This document shows positions 35,954 to 46,458 of a stretch of DNA of 64,000 nucleotides, piece by piece (within the stretch, counting starts at the first letter, position 1; each line of letters starts with the position of its first letter). The translations under genes were made by a program, and so were the position numbers. The notes beneath the pieces were generated by a model. The model ran no database searches and was not told the origin of the DNA. It saw only the letters and a program-made list of their open reading frames with translations. The stretch spans positions 22,584,211 through 22,648,210 of the forward strand of contig CM075104.1 in NCBI GenBank assembly GCA_037576195.1. The letters run 5' to 3'. This DNA is from Phytoseiulus persimilis (Eukaryota; Arthropoda; Arachnida; Mesostigmata; Phytoseiidae).

Positions 35954-35959
35954 GTTCGG

Positions 35960-36770
35960 CTCTGGAAACGAAGCTATCGTGGATGACGACAGCTCGCAGG
36001 CATCCCCGTCTTTTGGTCGGAATGGATACTAGCAGAATGTTATGAAGCACGCACGATGAGACAGGCTTGGCATGGCGAGGTGCATCTGCGACAGCAGCCG
36101 ACAGCAGCCGACATGACCCAACCTGATCCCTGTATGAGGAGCCCTCATGAAAACTAGTAATTTTTCTCGAGAAAAAAATGGAGTCATCGGGGCCAACGAT
36201 GCTGGAGAGACGGCTTGATCGGGAATATCGCCATTGGGCACAGCCTGATAAGGGGGGTTTCATGCCACGACTCCGATTTTCGACTTTGACTGCATGGCAA
36301 GATGCCCCACTTCCAGGGAGCATATTCACACATTTAGAAAATCTCGATCGTCTCTCAAGTCCGGATGGTACGCGGAATGACACTCAGGAAGAAGACGGAC
36401 CCCTCGAAAAGAGCGCCTTATACTTGAAACTCAAAGAGTGCGAAAGCTGAATGATATAGGGACTCAATCTCTGTCGCGTGGGAGAGCGAGGAGGAAACAC
36501 TACAAAAACATGTAGTTTTCATTCTCCGGAGATGTTCGTTTATGTGGGGGAAAACGCTCTGAGTCGAAAAAGCTTAGGTTCACAGAATATGAAAAAAATA
36601 GGTGACAACAACGATGGAATTGCTTGAGCGAAGATATTGTGAGATCCCTGTTCTCCGACGAGTCCAACGCCACCAATCCGGTGCTCTCCTTCTTTGGTTG
36701 CGAGTCGTTATTGAGGTTCTTCCACCAGAAAGCCTCATTTTCGACGTGATGAAAAAACTTCGCTGCGCTC
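35960..36770. other. Intergenic stretch with a protein-like minus frame
   Basis: A minus-strand frame at 36,772-36,500 contains HHVENEAFWWKNLNNDSQPK and LVALDSSENRDLTISSLKQF. It follows directly after the terminal exon candidate at 36,773-36,979 but in another frame, and I could not find a phase-consistent junction. It may be 3' UTR or a further exon. Confidence 0.3.
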
Positions 36771-36772
36771 AA

Positions 36773-36979
36773 TCAGACTTCACGGATTGTATTCCACCAC
36801 TCTTCGTCGCTGTCCTCTTCGATCTCAGCACCGCGGTTGAGAAGCGAACTCAGTCTTGCGGCCGGTTCGATGATCTTGACGAGTTCGAGGATTTGGTTGT
36901 CGTCGCGATTGTACTTCAGCGTCAGCGTGCCATCTGCATCCAGCGTTTCGACTCGCAAGTATGAGGTTTTCTTCCAGCT
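36773..36979 (-). CDS. Terminal coding exon candidate, acidic tail, product unknown
   Basis: A minus-strand frame of 68 residues plus stop, after a possible acceptor (GTTGGAG) at 36,980. It reads SWKKTSYLRVETLDADGTLT, then NRDDNQILELVKIIEP, then EIEEDSDEEWWNTI, and stops. Codon use favours G/C third positions, as in the confirmed genes nearby. The plus strand is also open here (36,602-36,964) but gives a poorer composition. The upstream exons would lie between 36,980 and 37,570, head to head with the CEP164-like gene. No family recognised. Confidence 0.42.
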   Translation of the reverse strand, partial: SWKKTSYLRVETLDADGTLTLKYNRDDNQILELVKIIEPAARLSSLLNRGAEIEEDSDEEWWNTIREV

Positions 36980-37277
36980 CTCCAACGCAACAGAACGATA
37001 CCCTCAATTTAAATTTCAGGTATAAAACTCTCTTTCCGAGGGAGCGGTCTTCTTTTGCATACGCTTCGGATTTGAAAGGCGACCGAGATTCTCTAAATTT
37101 TTGAATATGCTCTCTAGGAGTGGGGCATCACGCAAAGCAATCAAACTCTACTGCCTGAACACCCTCGATTCTGGCAGTGGCAGTCCGCTGACGGCAGAGC
37201 CGCCCCGATAAGGCCTCAGCCTGGGGGTTCCGGAGCGAAAGAGCGGCTGTCAGGTGCTGGCTCGAGGGCGAGGGATC

Positions 37278-37287
37278 AATATGGCGG
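37278..37287 (+). promoter_or_regulatory. YY1-like AATATGGCGG element
   Basis: AATATGGCGG fits the YY1/Pho core (AA-x-ATGGCGG), which is common near animal promoters. It lies about 290 bases before the proposed CEP164-like start and upstream of the minus-strand candidate exon, so it could sit in a shared divergent promoter. This is inference from one short motif. Confidence 0.25.
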
Positions 37288-37577
37288 AAGGCCTCACCCC
37301 GTACAATACACAACACAACATGTCAATGCCCTGCGACTCAAAATCCCACGACGGCCTCTAGCCAGGGAAGTGGAGTTTGTTCCAGGATCTCGGACCTCGA
37401 CAGCGAGCGAACGTGGCGTACCGAGTCTTCCGTCGGGGCGCTCGATTCAAATCTTTGTGAGAGTGCCGTTGCGCGCGACTCCCGAGGTCGTACTCGTGCA
37501 CACAAGTGCACATCACTTGGAATGCCCCGAAATTTGAACTGCGGCCCAGCAGGAAAGTGAGGGGATCGTCGCTCCGA

Positions 37578-39763
37578 ATGTCGAGCCTCTCACGGAAATC
37601 GGCAAGACTCCTGAAGGAGACGACGGCTCAGAATGAAGAGCCTCCTCCGGACGAAGGTAAATTCGTCCGAGTTGTCGAACGCGGCGAAGACGGTCGCGCA
37701 ATCTCGCTAGGAGAGTGCGTGGGCTAGAATTGAGCTGAAGCTGCGTGCAGTCCAAGCTTCAGTGTCTCTCGTTGGGCAGGGAGGAGGAATCGATCCGATC
37801 TCGGACAACGTTCCATTCCATGCTTCTAATTTCACAGACGTTCGAACCTTTGCGGATCACATTGGAATCAGACTCCCCGCGGAGGATGATCTGTTGTGGA
37901 TAGCCCAATGTGCGCTCAAGGCGGCTCTGCCTCCACCGTGGCTGCCCGTCGAAGACTCGGAAGGTCAGTTTTTCTACATCAGGAGCGGATGCGTTTCGAC
38001 ACCGTTGATGAAGAGCGGGAATCAGCTCGAAATTACTTTCAGGCCGAGTCTACTATTACAACACGGTGACACAGGAATCTTGTTGGGAGCACCCTCTGGA
38101 CGCGTACTACAAAATACTCGTGAAGCAGGAGCGCTTCAAGATGATCACGAAAGCTACGAGTCAACGTCAGCAGAGGAATTCGGAGGACAGCGGAACCTCA
38201 CTGGTAAACGTCATTCGAGGCTGTTGCGCTTATCACCGCGTATTCTTCTTCGGGGATGTTCCCCGACAGAAGCTCGTAGTAGATTTACCTCTCCCCATAT
38301 TCCTGTCTCTGCTCTTCTGAAAAGTATTTTTCCACCCCGAAAGATGTCATCGTTGGACGACGTACCACCGCTCTCGACCGCGACATCAGCAAAAGAGTCG
38401 GATAGTGTTTTTCACATGTCTCTGAGGCGGAAACCGACTCCGCATAAGAGCAAGAGCAGATCTTGTCCATCCGGGCTCAATCAGGGGCCTCCAGAGAAAC
38501 ACCGAGCCCCTGCCGTATCCGAAAATCAGACTTCCACGGTGAAAATCCGCGAAGAAGCCTATGTTGTCAAGGTGAGACTCTTCTTGATCAAGAATGCATG
38601 GAAACAGCCCGAGGCATTCCGCAGTTTCGGCGTTTAGGGTTCTCGTCGTGATGGGCCTCAGAGGCGAGCTGGCGAACGCTGGCAACTTCAATATACGAAA
38701 GAGCCCAGATGGGAATTATTCATCAGACCGCCTGCATCCGACGGAACCTTGCAGATGAGTTCCGAGCCTGACTCGGCCGTTTCCTCTAATTGCTCGACGC
38801 GTGGCGTCCCTCCGTCAGCGACCTCTGGGATCACTGAAGTTCAAATCTCTTATTTCAGGAGCTTGTGCTGCAGAAAAAACAGCTGATGGCCGAACTGAAC
38901 AAGCTCAAGAACGAGGTACGGAAGTATCAATTCATCCGAGAAAGGATAAAGTTCTCGCCTCAAACGGAGTTGCCCAAAAGCTCCTTGAGCTACTCACTGG
39001 GTCGTCAAGACGGAGGTTGCCAAACGGACATCTCGATGGGGGCTCCAACGACAAAAACTCGCAATAGAAAATCATTTTCTCCCGGAGCAGCGTGAGTTCA
39101 CTCGAAGCGAAGGCATGAGGAGACCGCGAATTCATCGGAACGCTTTAGCGGTTGCGCTCGAGCTCCGACGAGTTCGATGAGCTTGAATTTCACGACTCCC
39201 AAAGATCGATTGCTCACGCGTATCATCCTCGTTCCAGTGTTCCGCCTCTGCTCAACGCTTACTCCACACTGCCAACGACCAAACAGGAGCATCAAGCCAG
39301 GGTATCACACGACGATCTCCTCAGAATCAGTGAGAGAGTCGATCAACTTCGACAGCGACACACAGAAATCGCCCTGAAGGCGGTCAAGGAGGTTTTGGAG
39401 GATCCAATACCCGGGTAGGTTTGGTTGCATGCTCGCCCGCAACGCGAAGGAGCAGCCCATCTTCAGTAGTTTCACGGACTGTCTTTCGATTCCAGCGATC
39501 ACATACCCCAGGCAAGCCGCGGCAGCCCCACGCCCAATTACCCCATTCAAACAGGACAAATGCTTGAGCCACCTCTTGATTTTCGTTCGATGAACGTCTC
39601 CAATGTTCACCCGGTGCCATCGTCAGGAGCCGTGGGAAGCTCGCCGCTATTCGTGATGCAGCCCGGTCAGCAAATGACCTCTCAGGAAGAGTGGGTCCGA
39701 CGGCTCGTTAAGCTCCGCTGTGGGATCAACGAGTGCAAGCTGAAACAGCTCGCCATCAAATGA
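37578..39763 (+). CDS. CEP164: CEP164-like WW-domain centriolar protein
   Basis: Seven exons: 37,578-37,656, 37,838-37,963, 38,043-38,203, 38,344-38,571, 38,859-39,091, 39,163-39,414 and 39,496-39,763. All are GT-AG with matching phases, giving 448 residues in one frame. The N-terminus (PPPDEDVRTFADHIGIRLP, then LLWIAQCAL) aligns with the helical lead of CEP164. Residues 61-86 form a WW domain (WLPVED, RVYYYN, TQESCWEHP), followed by DAYYKILVKQERF as in CEP164. Exon 5 starts with a coiled coil (QKKQLMAELNKLKNEVRK). In vertebrates CEP164 sits on distal appendages of the mother centriole; its WW region recruits TTBK2 and starts ciliogenesis. This model is about a third of the human length (1,460). 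Exons could still be missing, but the stop is preceded by continuous coding phase. The ATG at 37,578 gives an N-terminus of the expected length. Confidence 0.85.
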
Positions 39764-42700
39764 CCTCGATAGAGCCGACGAGGAAGTTTACGACTGAGGA
39801 ACAACTCTGTCACTCGTTCAAACTGTACACACCAACGGCACTCGAATTCCCGCCCAGTGGAAGATCAGGGACTCTGTCGTCAGTCAGATTGACGTTAAAC
39901 ACTGGGTGATTCGATGAACAGGGCCCCCGTGGTCCGTCGCTTCCTCCTCAGCCGTACTGTCATGCGGAAGTGCCACCGCTGAGGAGATCGAGACGGGACG
40001 GCTTCGTGTCAACCGATAGATCGATTTGTGCTAGGATCATTCCGATGTTTCGACCCCTAGAAACAATCAATTTCATCGAAACAAACCCCTGCTCAGACAA
40101 GGAGCGCGAATCATGCTTCGATCCGCTCGTAGAACATTGCTCAGGACTGTGGGTTGTGAAGAACACGATGTGTTCTTGCAACATTCAAGCCAAGCCAACC
40201 CGACACGACGAGGAGGAAACCAACGAATGTACCAAATCGATGAGAATTTCCGGGACGACAAAACGGCGACATGAACCCGAGTTCGCGTCGAGTGATTGAG
40301 TCTGTAGGTGCTTTGAATGAAGTTCGCTTAGAAACGTTTGCCGCCAACGGTGCTTCCGCGTGCTCGTGCGGTGCGTAAACCGAGAATGGAGAGAAAGAAC
40401 GAATGAATGATGCTCTTCATGGAAAGAAAGGTTACCTCACTAGAAATGTCTAAATTTCTCTTCGAGAAGGTCGTCGAGTAGAGTCTTCGCATTTGGCAGT
40501 GTTGGAAGGTTTGGCTAAGGCTCCCCATTTCTCAATTTCGAGATCGGGGGATCGTCCAATATAGTTCACTTACTTCGGGATCGACCTTATCCGAAGACGC
40601 TACTTCTTCGGCTGCGGAGCTTCGGACCATCTGATAACTCGACTGACACAAGCAGGACTTCTGCAGAAGCTTGTGGGGAGTCTGCACTGTTTCAGCCTGG
40701 TGCCACCTGCAACGAAGGGTTCAGTCTCTGATCGTCTGTTCGACTGGACCGAAGTTCTCAGGATCACACGACCGAGCGATTCGAAATCGTTAATCCGGCG
40801 TAGTTGTTCCTCCCCATTAACATAGAAACCTAAGCAGACGGTACTAGAACGAAGGCAATGTATAGATTGCAGGTTAGATCGATGTTGTTATTGCATTTTG
40901 TAAATTTCGCCTCACATTGATACGTGAATATTGATTTTTATCCAAATATTACAATAAACTCAACAGTTCTGCTCAGTTCCGGCAGCTCTCTCTGGCTCCG
41001 GCTCCTGTGGAGTGTGGTGAGTGTCCGATATGTTATTACCTTGCCAAATTATACCTCGAACGTCACATTGCTGGCCAGAGGGAAATCAGAAGACCACATT
41101 GGGTAGAGCGAGAGTGATAAGCGGGGAATGCTCATATTCCAATTCAGTGTCCCTTCCGCGGTAGAGTGATCGAGAAAGATTTTTTCTCCCCGTCGAGAGC
41201 TGCGAGTTCATCAGAATTACTTTGCTCATGTCACCAGTTCGCTGTCTGGATGGCCAGCGTGCCCTGCCACCAAGTGTTGCAGTCGGCAGAGCTTCGAATG
41301 AACTCCTCTTCTGCTTCCTTTTTTTTTTTTGCTGGACGTCTTTTTTGCCGGATTGTGGATACGCTGTGTGGAAATCTGTTGCCGCGGTTGCTTAGCGCCG
41401 CGGCTGCTCGACAATGTGTTCATTGATTAGATGATGGAATTTTGCTGCGAGGTGGAGGTGTTCTCGCCACAGCAGAGAAAACGGCAGTTGCTTCAATTAC
41501 AACTTAAGGTCATATCAAGCGACGCTGAAGCCCGCAGCTCAATCGACCGCCGACCGCCTTTGGAACTGCTCGCTACAACTTACACCTCAGATTTCGCCAC
41601 ATGGTTTGACCCGAGAGCCGCTACATGAGTCAGCAAGATGTAACTTCATCCAAGACTTCGTTCTGCAAGAGAACGACTGTGTCGCACGGTATCTTGAAGT
41701 TCAGACGACGTTTCCAGATTCTCAAGAGGAGAGAGATGTCGGATGGTAATCGGCTCAGATTTTTTTCGACTCCTTCCACAGCCATGATCCCAGCGGACTC
41801 GAGGACTTTGTGACACGGGACGGGCTCTAGTTCGGTGATGTTCAGCGAGTTCGACGCAGATGATATAAATGACGAAAATAATATGACAGTATTATAAGGA
41901 TAGATGAAATGTTGATATCCGGCGCTGGGGAGCGGACGATGTATTTTTACACAAGAATTTGCTGCCCTCTTAACTTACTTAACGTTCAATGATCCAGATT
42001 CTGAATATTTGGTGCTAGCCCGCCGAATTGCGCGTCGAATCACGTTGGGTGAGTGGGAGATCCCGCCAACCGGAGGGAGGACGAATGAAGAATCCCTTCT
42101 GATTCCCTAGTCAAAATTAGGAATAAACCCCTATTCGTGTTGACGCACGGAACTTTCCCGTATCTAGAGATTCGAACGACGACGCCGCGGGGGGAACCCC
42201 TCCGTCCGAGAGCGATCGCTCATGGGTCCCGATTTCCTGAATCGCAGTCAAGTTCGAGACGGAATCGATCTGACCAGGCTGAGGCAAGCCATCGTTAGCT
42301 CCGGTTCAAAACAGAGAGAACCAACACACCGAAGGGACCACTCTTGGAATAATCGTAGACTTCTGATCAAAGCTATCTGACCTCTCTGGCTGCCGCGGCA
42401 GCTACTGAACGGCTCGTCTGAATTGGCAAGTGTACCACTGACACAGATCGCCGTCCCTTACCGCTCGCGGCCGACTCCACTTGCCAACGTTGGCGATGGC
42501 GGTAGCGAGACCCACAGAACCGAACGAAGTAACGGCATGCTGGGAGCGCCGGAATCCCAACGTAGAAAGAACCGTTGTCAGGAATTCTTCCGAGGAAGTG
42601 CTAGAGAAACCACTGCGACTCCCAATCAGAACTGTGTATGTGGATTTCAAGTGGAAGTTCCATCGGAGAAGTTTGTGTTCTGATCCTCCACGGGATCAGT

Positions 42701-42849
42701 CCGATAGGAACGGCTTCTCGTCCAATCGATATGGTTCCCCGCCGATCGTCAGCCAAGCTCGATGATTTCTACCTGCAAAGTCTCGCATGGAGTGTCTGTG
42801 ATCCAAACTTTCTAAAAAATTTACCGAATTCCCAGGAGCTCCAGCTGAT
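39764..42849. other. Intergenic stretch, no gene supported
   Basis: An AT-rich part lies near 40,850-41,000 with an AATAAA near 40,952. A frame at 41,431-41,628 (plus) loo­ks protein-like (QQRKRQLLQLQLKVISSDAE) but has no family. Frames at 42,400-42,840 just before the next gene include VCVLILHGIS but lack any other hydrolase feature. Confidence 0.35.
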
Positions 42850-43890
42850 ATGAATCCGCAAACTCAGAGCAGCGGCGTTTCTCCACTGGGCACTCTCCCC
42901 GCAGTGGCTCCTCCCTCACAGAAACGATTCAGGATACCAGTGAATCTGCATCGTGTTCGTCAGTCTTTCACCCTGCAGAACGCCGTTCTTTGCATCGGAA
43001 TCCTGAGCATCGTGAGTCCAGCAGGTTGAATCATCTCGGATTGCATTGTGTAAAATGACAGTTGCTGAAAGTTTTCTTGCCACATACGCATACTGTCTGC
43101 GCTACGAGAGGTTCTCATTTCGCGGCCTCGAGCGAAATCCGCTCACGATTGACATGGTTCCAGGGGCTCTACGTTTTTGAAACAGTGCTTTTCTCAACGT
43201 TTGTCATCTACAACGCGGCAAACTCCACTGGTTCGCCGCAGGACTCATGTAATTCATCTTTCCCGAATCAGGCGTCGCTCGTCGAAGATATTGCTGCCAG
43301 AAAAGGCTGCTTCGGTTCTTCATACACTTCTCACCGAACTGTTGAATTCACGGCATCCTATTCCGATTTTACAGGGACGCTCTCGATATCTGTGATGCAG
43401 GTCGTTCAAGGGGTTATAGGGGCGATACTCAGCGTCTGCCTTTTACACGGCACCATCAAGGAGGAGAGTCGATTCGTTTTTGCCTGGCTTGTCTGTACGG
43501 GTTTAGGCGTCGCATTCTTATTCAAGTCCTGCGTCATCGAAACGTTGGCCATCACTGCGCAGGGGGCTGAGGTGAGTAGACCGATCCCAGTCGGACACAG
43601 GTTTCAAACTCTCAATCTGAAGTCTGAAGTCGGCCAATCTCCGAGCACATAGAAAGAGGAAAAGGGAACTAATGACCGAGCCTCACAATGACGCAAGAAT
43701 TTTTCGTGCGATTGGTTTCAAAAACTTGGGCTGAAAATTCATCTTCCAGGGCAACATCGACGCTTTGACTAAAATCGCTATCAAATGCCTCATCCTCTTC
43801 ATTGAGATGTTCTTCTTCATCGTTGTGCACGCCTACTATGTTCGGTTGAGACAGGAACAGGATCCACCGCCCTACGATACGATCGCTTGA
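42850..43890 (+). CDS. Four-transmembrane protein with C-terminal PPPY motif
   Basis: Three exons: 42,850-43,011, 43,164-43,571 and 43,750-43,890, with phase-0 GT-AG introns, giving 236 residues. A 40-residue Ser/Pro-rich N-terminus precedes TM1 at about 43-71. A long loop (72-120) carries NST and NSS glycosylation sites and cysteines. TM2 is at about 127-149, TM3 at about 157-178 and TM4 at about 196-219. The tail RLRQEQDPPPYDTIA has a PY motif of the type bound by WW domains of Nedd4-family ubiquitin ligases. The layout of four spans plus a short PY tail resembles LAPTM4/5 lysosomal proteins and arthropod four-span proteins of the MARVEL/DUF4728 type; I cannot choose between them. The ATG is followed by a continuous frame, and both splice donors are GTGAGT. 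Confidence 0.85.
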
Positions 43891-44399
43891 GAAATGTGCC
43901 ATCGTCGACAGCAAATCGAACAGCGGCGGCCCTGGCGGAGCCGACTTCGGGTAGACGCGCTGCGGAGACCCTCGGTGACCAGGTCGCTCCAAGCTTGTGA
44001 TACTAGAGTCAATCATGGGATTACTGAATGTGTAAATAAGAGTCTGGTCGACTTGGAATGAAAAGATCCAGTGATAAAATAATTCCATACAATTCTTTGC
44101 GTGAATGCAGTCAAATTTTCGGGATGAACACAATGATCCCGTGAGAGAGTCGAACAATTATCATTATCAGCCACACATGAGAATTCCGGAGAACGGAGCA
44201 GCTCGCATGCTCAACGGATCGGCCTTAGGAGCCGCTGGAGGTTTGCATCGCTTCCCTACAGGCGTTTTCCATTTCAAGGCTGGGCATGCGCAGCTGGGTG
44301 CAGGGAAACTGAAGGAGCGGTTCCGATCTCAGAACTTGTTGGGAAATACTATCCAAATAGGAGCCTCGGTCTCCAGTGGCAGACAATTCGCGGACGTTC

Positions 44400-44508
44400 A
44401 CTCACGCTCAAAAGATACAACATGCGGTAGAAACCTTGCGCGATGTACTTTCGTTTAACATACTCCACTTGCTTCAACTTCAAATACGCGGCCGACCTGA
44501 GGCTGATC
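44400..44508 (-). other. Splice-flanked antisense exon candidate
   Basis: On the minus strand an acceptor (CAGCCTCAG) and a donor (AGC|GTGAGT) flank an open stretch with YLKLKQVEYVKRKYIAQGFY and RMLYLLS. Joining it in phase 0 to a second piece after CTCCTTCAG would give FPCTQLRMPSLEMENACREA and a stop. It lies just before the ATG of the plus-strand frame at 44,519, so both cannot be simple neighbours. No upstream exon with the right phase was found. Confidence 0.25.
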
Positions 44509-44518
44509 AGTCGCCACG

Positions 44519-44722
44519 ATGACGGCGGCCGCGAGCACACAAACGTCTGTTCAGTCGTACAACCCAAAAGACGACCGGCAACCGCTGCAACCGACCCGGG
44601 CAACCAAGATTCGGAAAATTCTGCCGGACTTCCCGCTCGGGAACATTCCGAATCGCCACGAATCTCTCGAAAGAGACCTCATTTTCCGTTCAACGGATAA
44701 CGGGCATTATCATCCTCTCTAA
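44519..44722 (+). CDS. Small protein or exon, 67 residues, unknown
   Basis: An ATG with A at -3 opens a frame of 67 residues with a high share of G/C-ending codons, like the confirmed genes. It begins MTAAASTQTSVQSYNPKDDR and includes KIRKILPDFPLGNIPNRHES, then LERDLIFRSTDNGHYHPL and a stop. It is basic, proline-rich and lacks membrane segments. It lies about 630 bp downstream of the four-span protein on the same strand. It could be a complete small gene or the last exon of a gene with unseen upstream exons. No family recognised. Confidence 0.42.
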   Translation: MTAAASTQTSVQSYNPKDDRQPLQPTRATKIRKILPDFPLGNIPNRHESLERDLIFRSTDNGHYHPL

Positions 44723-44734
44723 AGAGACGGGAAT

Positions 44735-44754
44735 CCCCCCCCCCCCCCCCGGGG
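44735..44754 (+). repeat. C16 tract followed by G4
   Basis: Sixteen consecutive C at 44,735-44,750, then GGGG. It lies just after the small open frame. Confidence 0.95.
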
Positions 44755-44759
44755 AATTC

Positions 44760-46458
44760 CACGGGGGATTCTTTTTCACGCAAAATAATTATCTGCGTCA
44801 TCCGTCTAAAGGGAAATGATTTCGCGTCCACGAGAAACTCCCGTCCTCTGCATATTGGGGCATTTTCATGCGGGCTTCAACTCACTAGAAATCACACGTC
44901 CCAACAAAGACTCAGTCCAGTGACTCCTCCGACTCTATCAACGATGTTTGCGTGGACCACCCAGTGGCCGAAGAAACGGACCACCGGCATCGTAGGGTTT
45001 CCTTCGCTTGGGTGACGCGACCGTGAAATGGCAAATTGTCTTCACTCGTGAACTGAACTTATCCGTGTCGCAACTACCCGGCTGAACGCGAGCTTAGTTG
45101 AGTACTCGGTGTCCGGAGCGCATCTGAATCCCTCCTAGCGCGGAGGGTAAAAGAGCTGATCCTCGATTCGAGTCGGAAAAACTGCTGGAGCTCGCGTTAC
45201 TATTTCGTTAATCGCATCCTCCCGCATCCATCGAGACGTATGTTTCGAGGCGAGGGAAGAACTCACACCACACTGTTCCCTGAACTCTTTCGAACAATCC
45301 GAGAGGCAACGTCGTGTTGGGTCGCTCATAGCGGCTCAGAGCACTGGGTGTCGGAAAGCGAACGCCGATTCGGAAAAGTAGTGCCGACAACGGGAAGAGC
45401 AGAAGCGCACTCAAATCGACATTGGTGGTCATCACATTTTTCTTCGTCCTGGCGGAGGTCGGACCACCTAGACGACCACCTTGATGGGCCACCTTCCAGA
45501 TCTTCCACGGTGGCAACGGCCTCTCCTGGTCCGACCTCCCTGCTCGATCCGAGCAGAAAGAAGATCGCAATCAATCCGTTCCGTTGGGGAGGTCCAGCAG
45601 GACCACCGGAATGAACCAGCTGACTTTATGAGCATTCACAAGTGGAAAGGAGGTCATTCTCGAAGCTCATACCATCCCACGACGAAGTTTCACTACGCGG
45701 ATCGGACCAGTTCGGACGCAGGCTCCGGGGCAAGTGGTCGAGTGCGAAATTCGTGTGCGAGCATTCTCAAATTTCACAAGACCGTGTCGAGAGTCACTCC
45801 CCGTCCGTGGTTCGGCGCCCAAGTTTTTGCGGCTACGATCTGAAGTTCTCCTTCTGTAACAGGTGGTGTTTTTTCTGGTGTTGCGAACTCCGCTAAGAGC
45901 CGTATTTTCCTGAACAACAACGGAGCTTTGGTGATTGACCGTCATCCTGGATCAAAGTCTACGTTTTCTGTCAAATAATTGCACAAACTTTATTAAACCC
46001 AGTAGGAGAAATGTGATACCATACCCTATTCTGTCCCAATCCTGGATTACGTCTCCGAGATATTATATACATAGAAGCTGGTTGAAGACGACGCTCATTA
46101 GATCGACTGTAATCACGATTCACAAATGGAAGCTTCCAATGAGTTAATGATTCATTTTCCGATTTCGCATCCCGACTACGGGAACGTGGAAGGCTCTCTT
46201 CGGAACAAAATCCTCCACAAACATGCTTGAGCTTTAAAATATTCGAGGATCGAGCGGATAGTTTCTCGGAGCCCGCGATCGGTGAGTGAGCTGTTCCTGA
46301 CGGTCGCTCCGACAGCAGTAGGAGTTTTCACTCCGGTTGAGTATACAGTTCGAACCATGCACACGGTATTGCACACAACGTGGAAGGTTTGCGGTTTTAT
46401 ACAAAATTGATGATTTTCTCGATTCGATGAGGGCTCTGAGGTTTCAGGGACCGACAAC
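44760..46458. other. Region downstream of the DOK7-like gene, overlapping open frames
   Basis: Near 45,130-45,615 all strands hold open frames. On the minus strand, MTTNVDLSALLLFPLSALLF and an alternative MSDPTRRCLSDCSKEFREQC followed by a GTGAGT donor (near 45,262) are the most protein-like. They overlap in different frames and I could not build a gene. Confidence 0.3.

Noticed and set aside
42638..42853. VCVLILHGIS as an alpha/beta-hydrolase start
   Set aside because: No nucleophile elbow or other hydrolase motif follows, and the frame ends just before the four-span protein gene.
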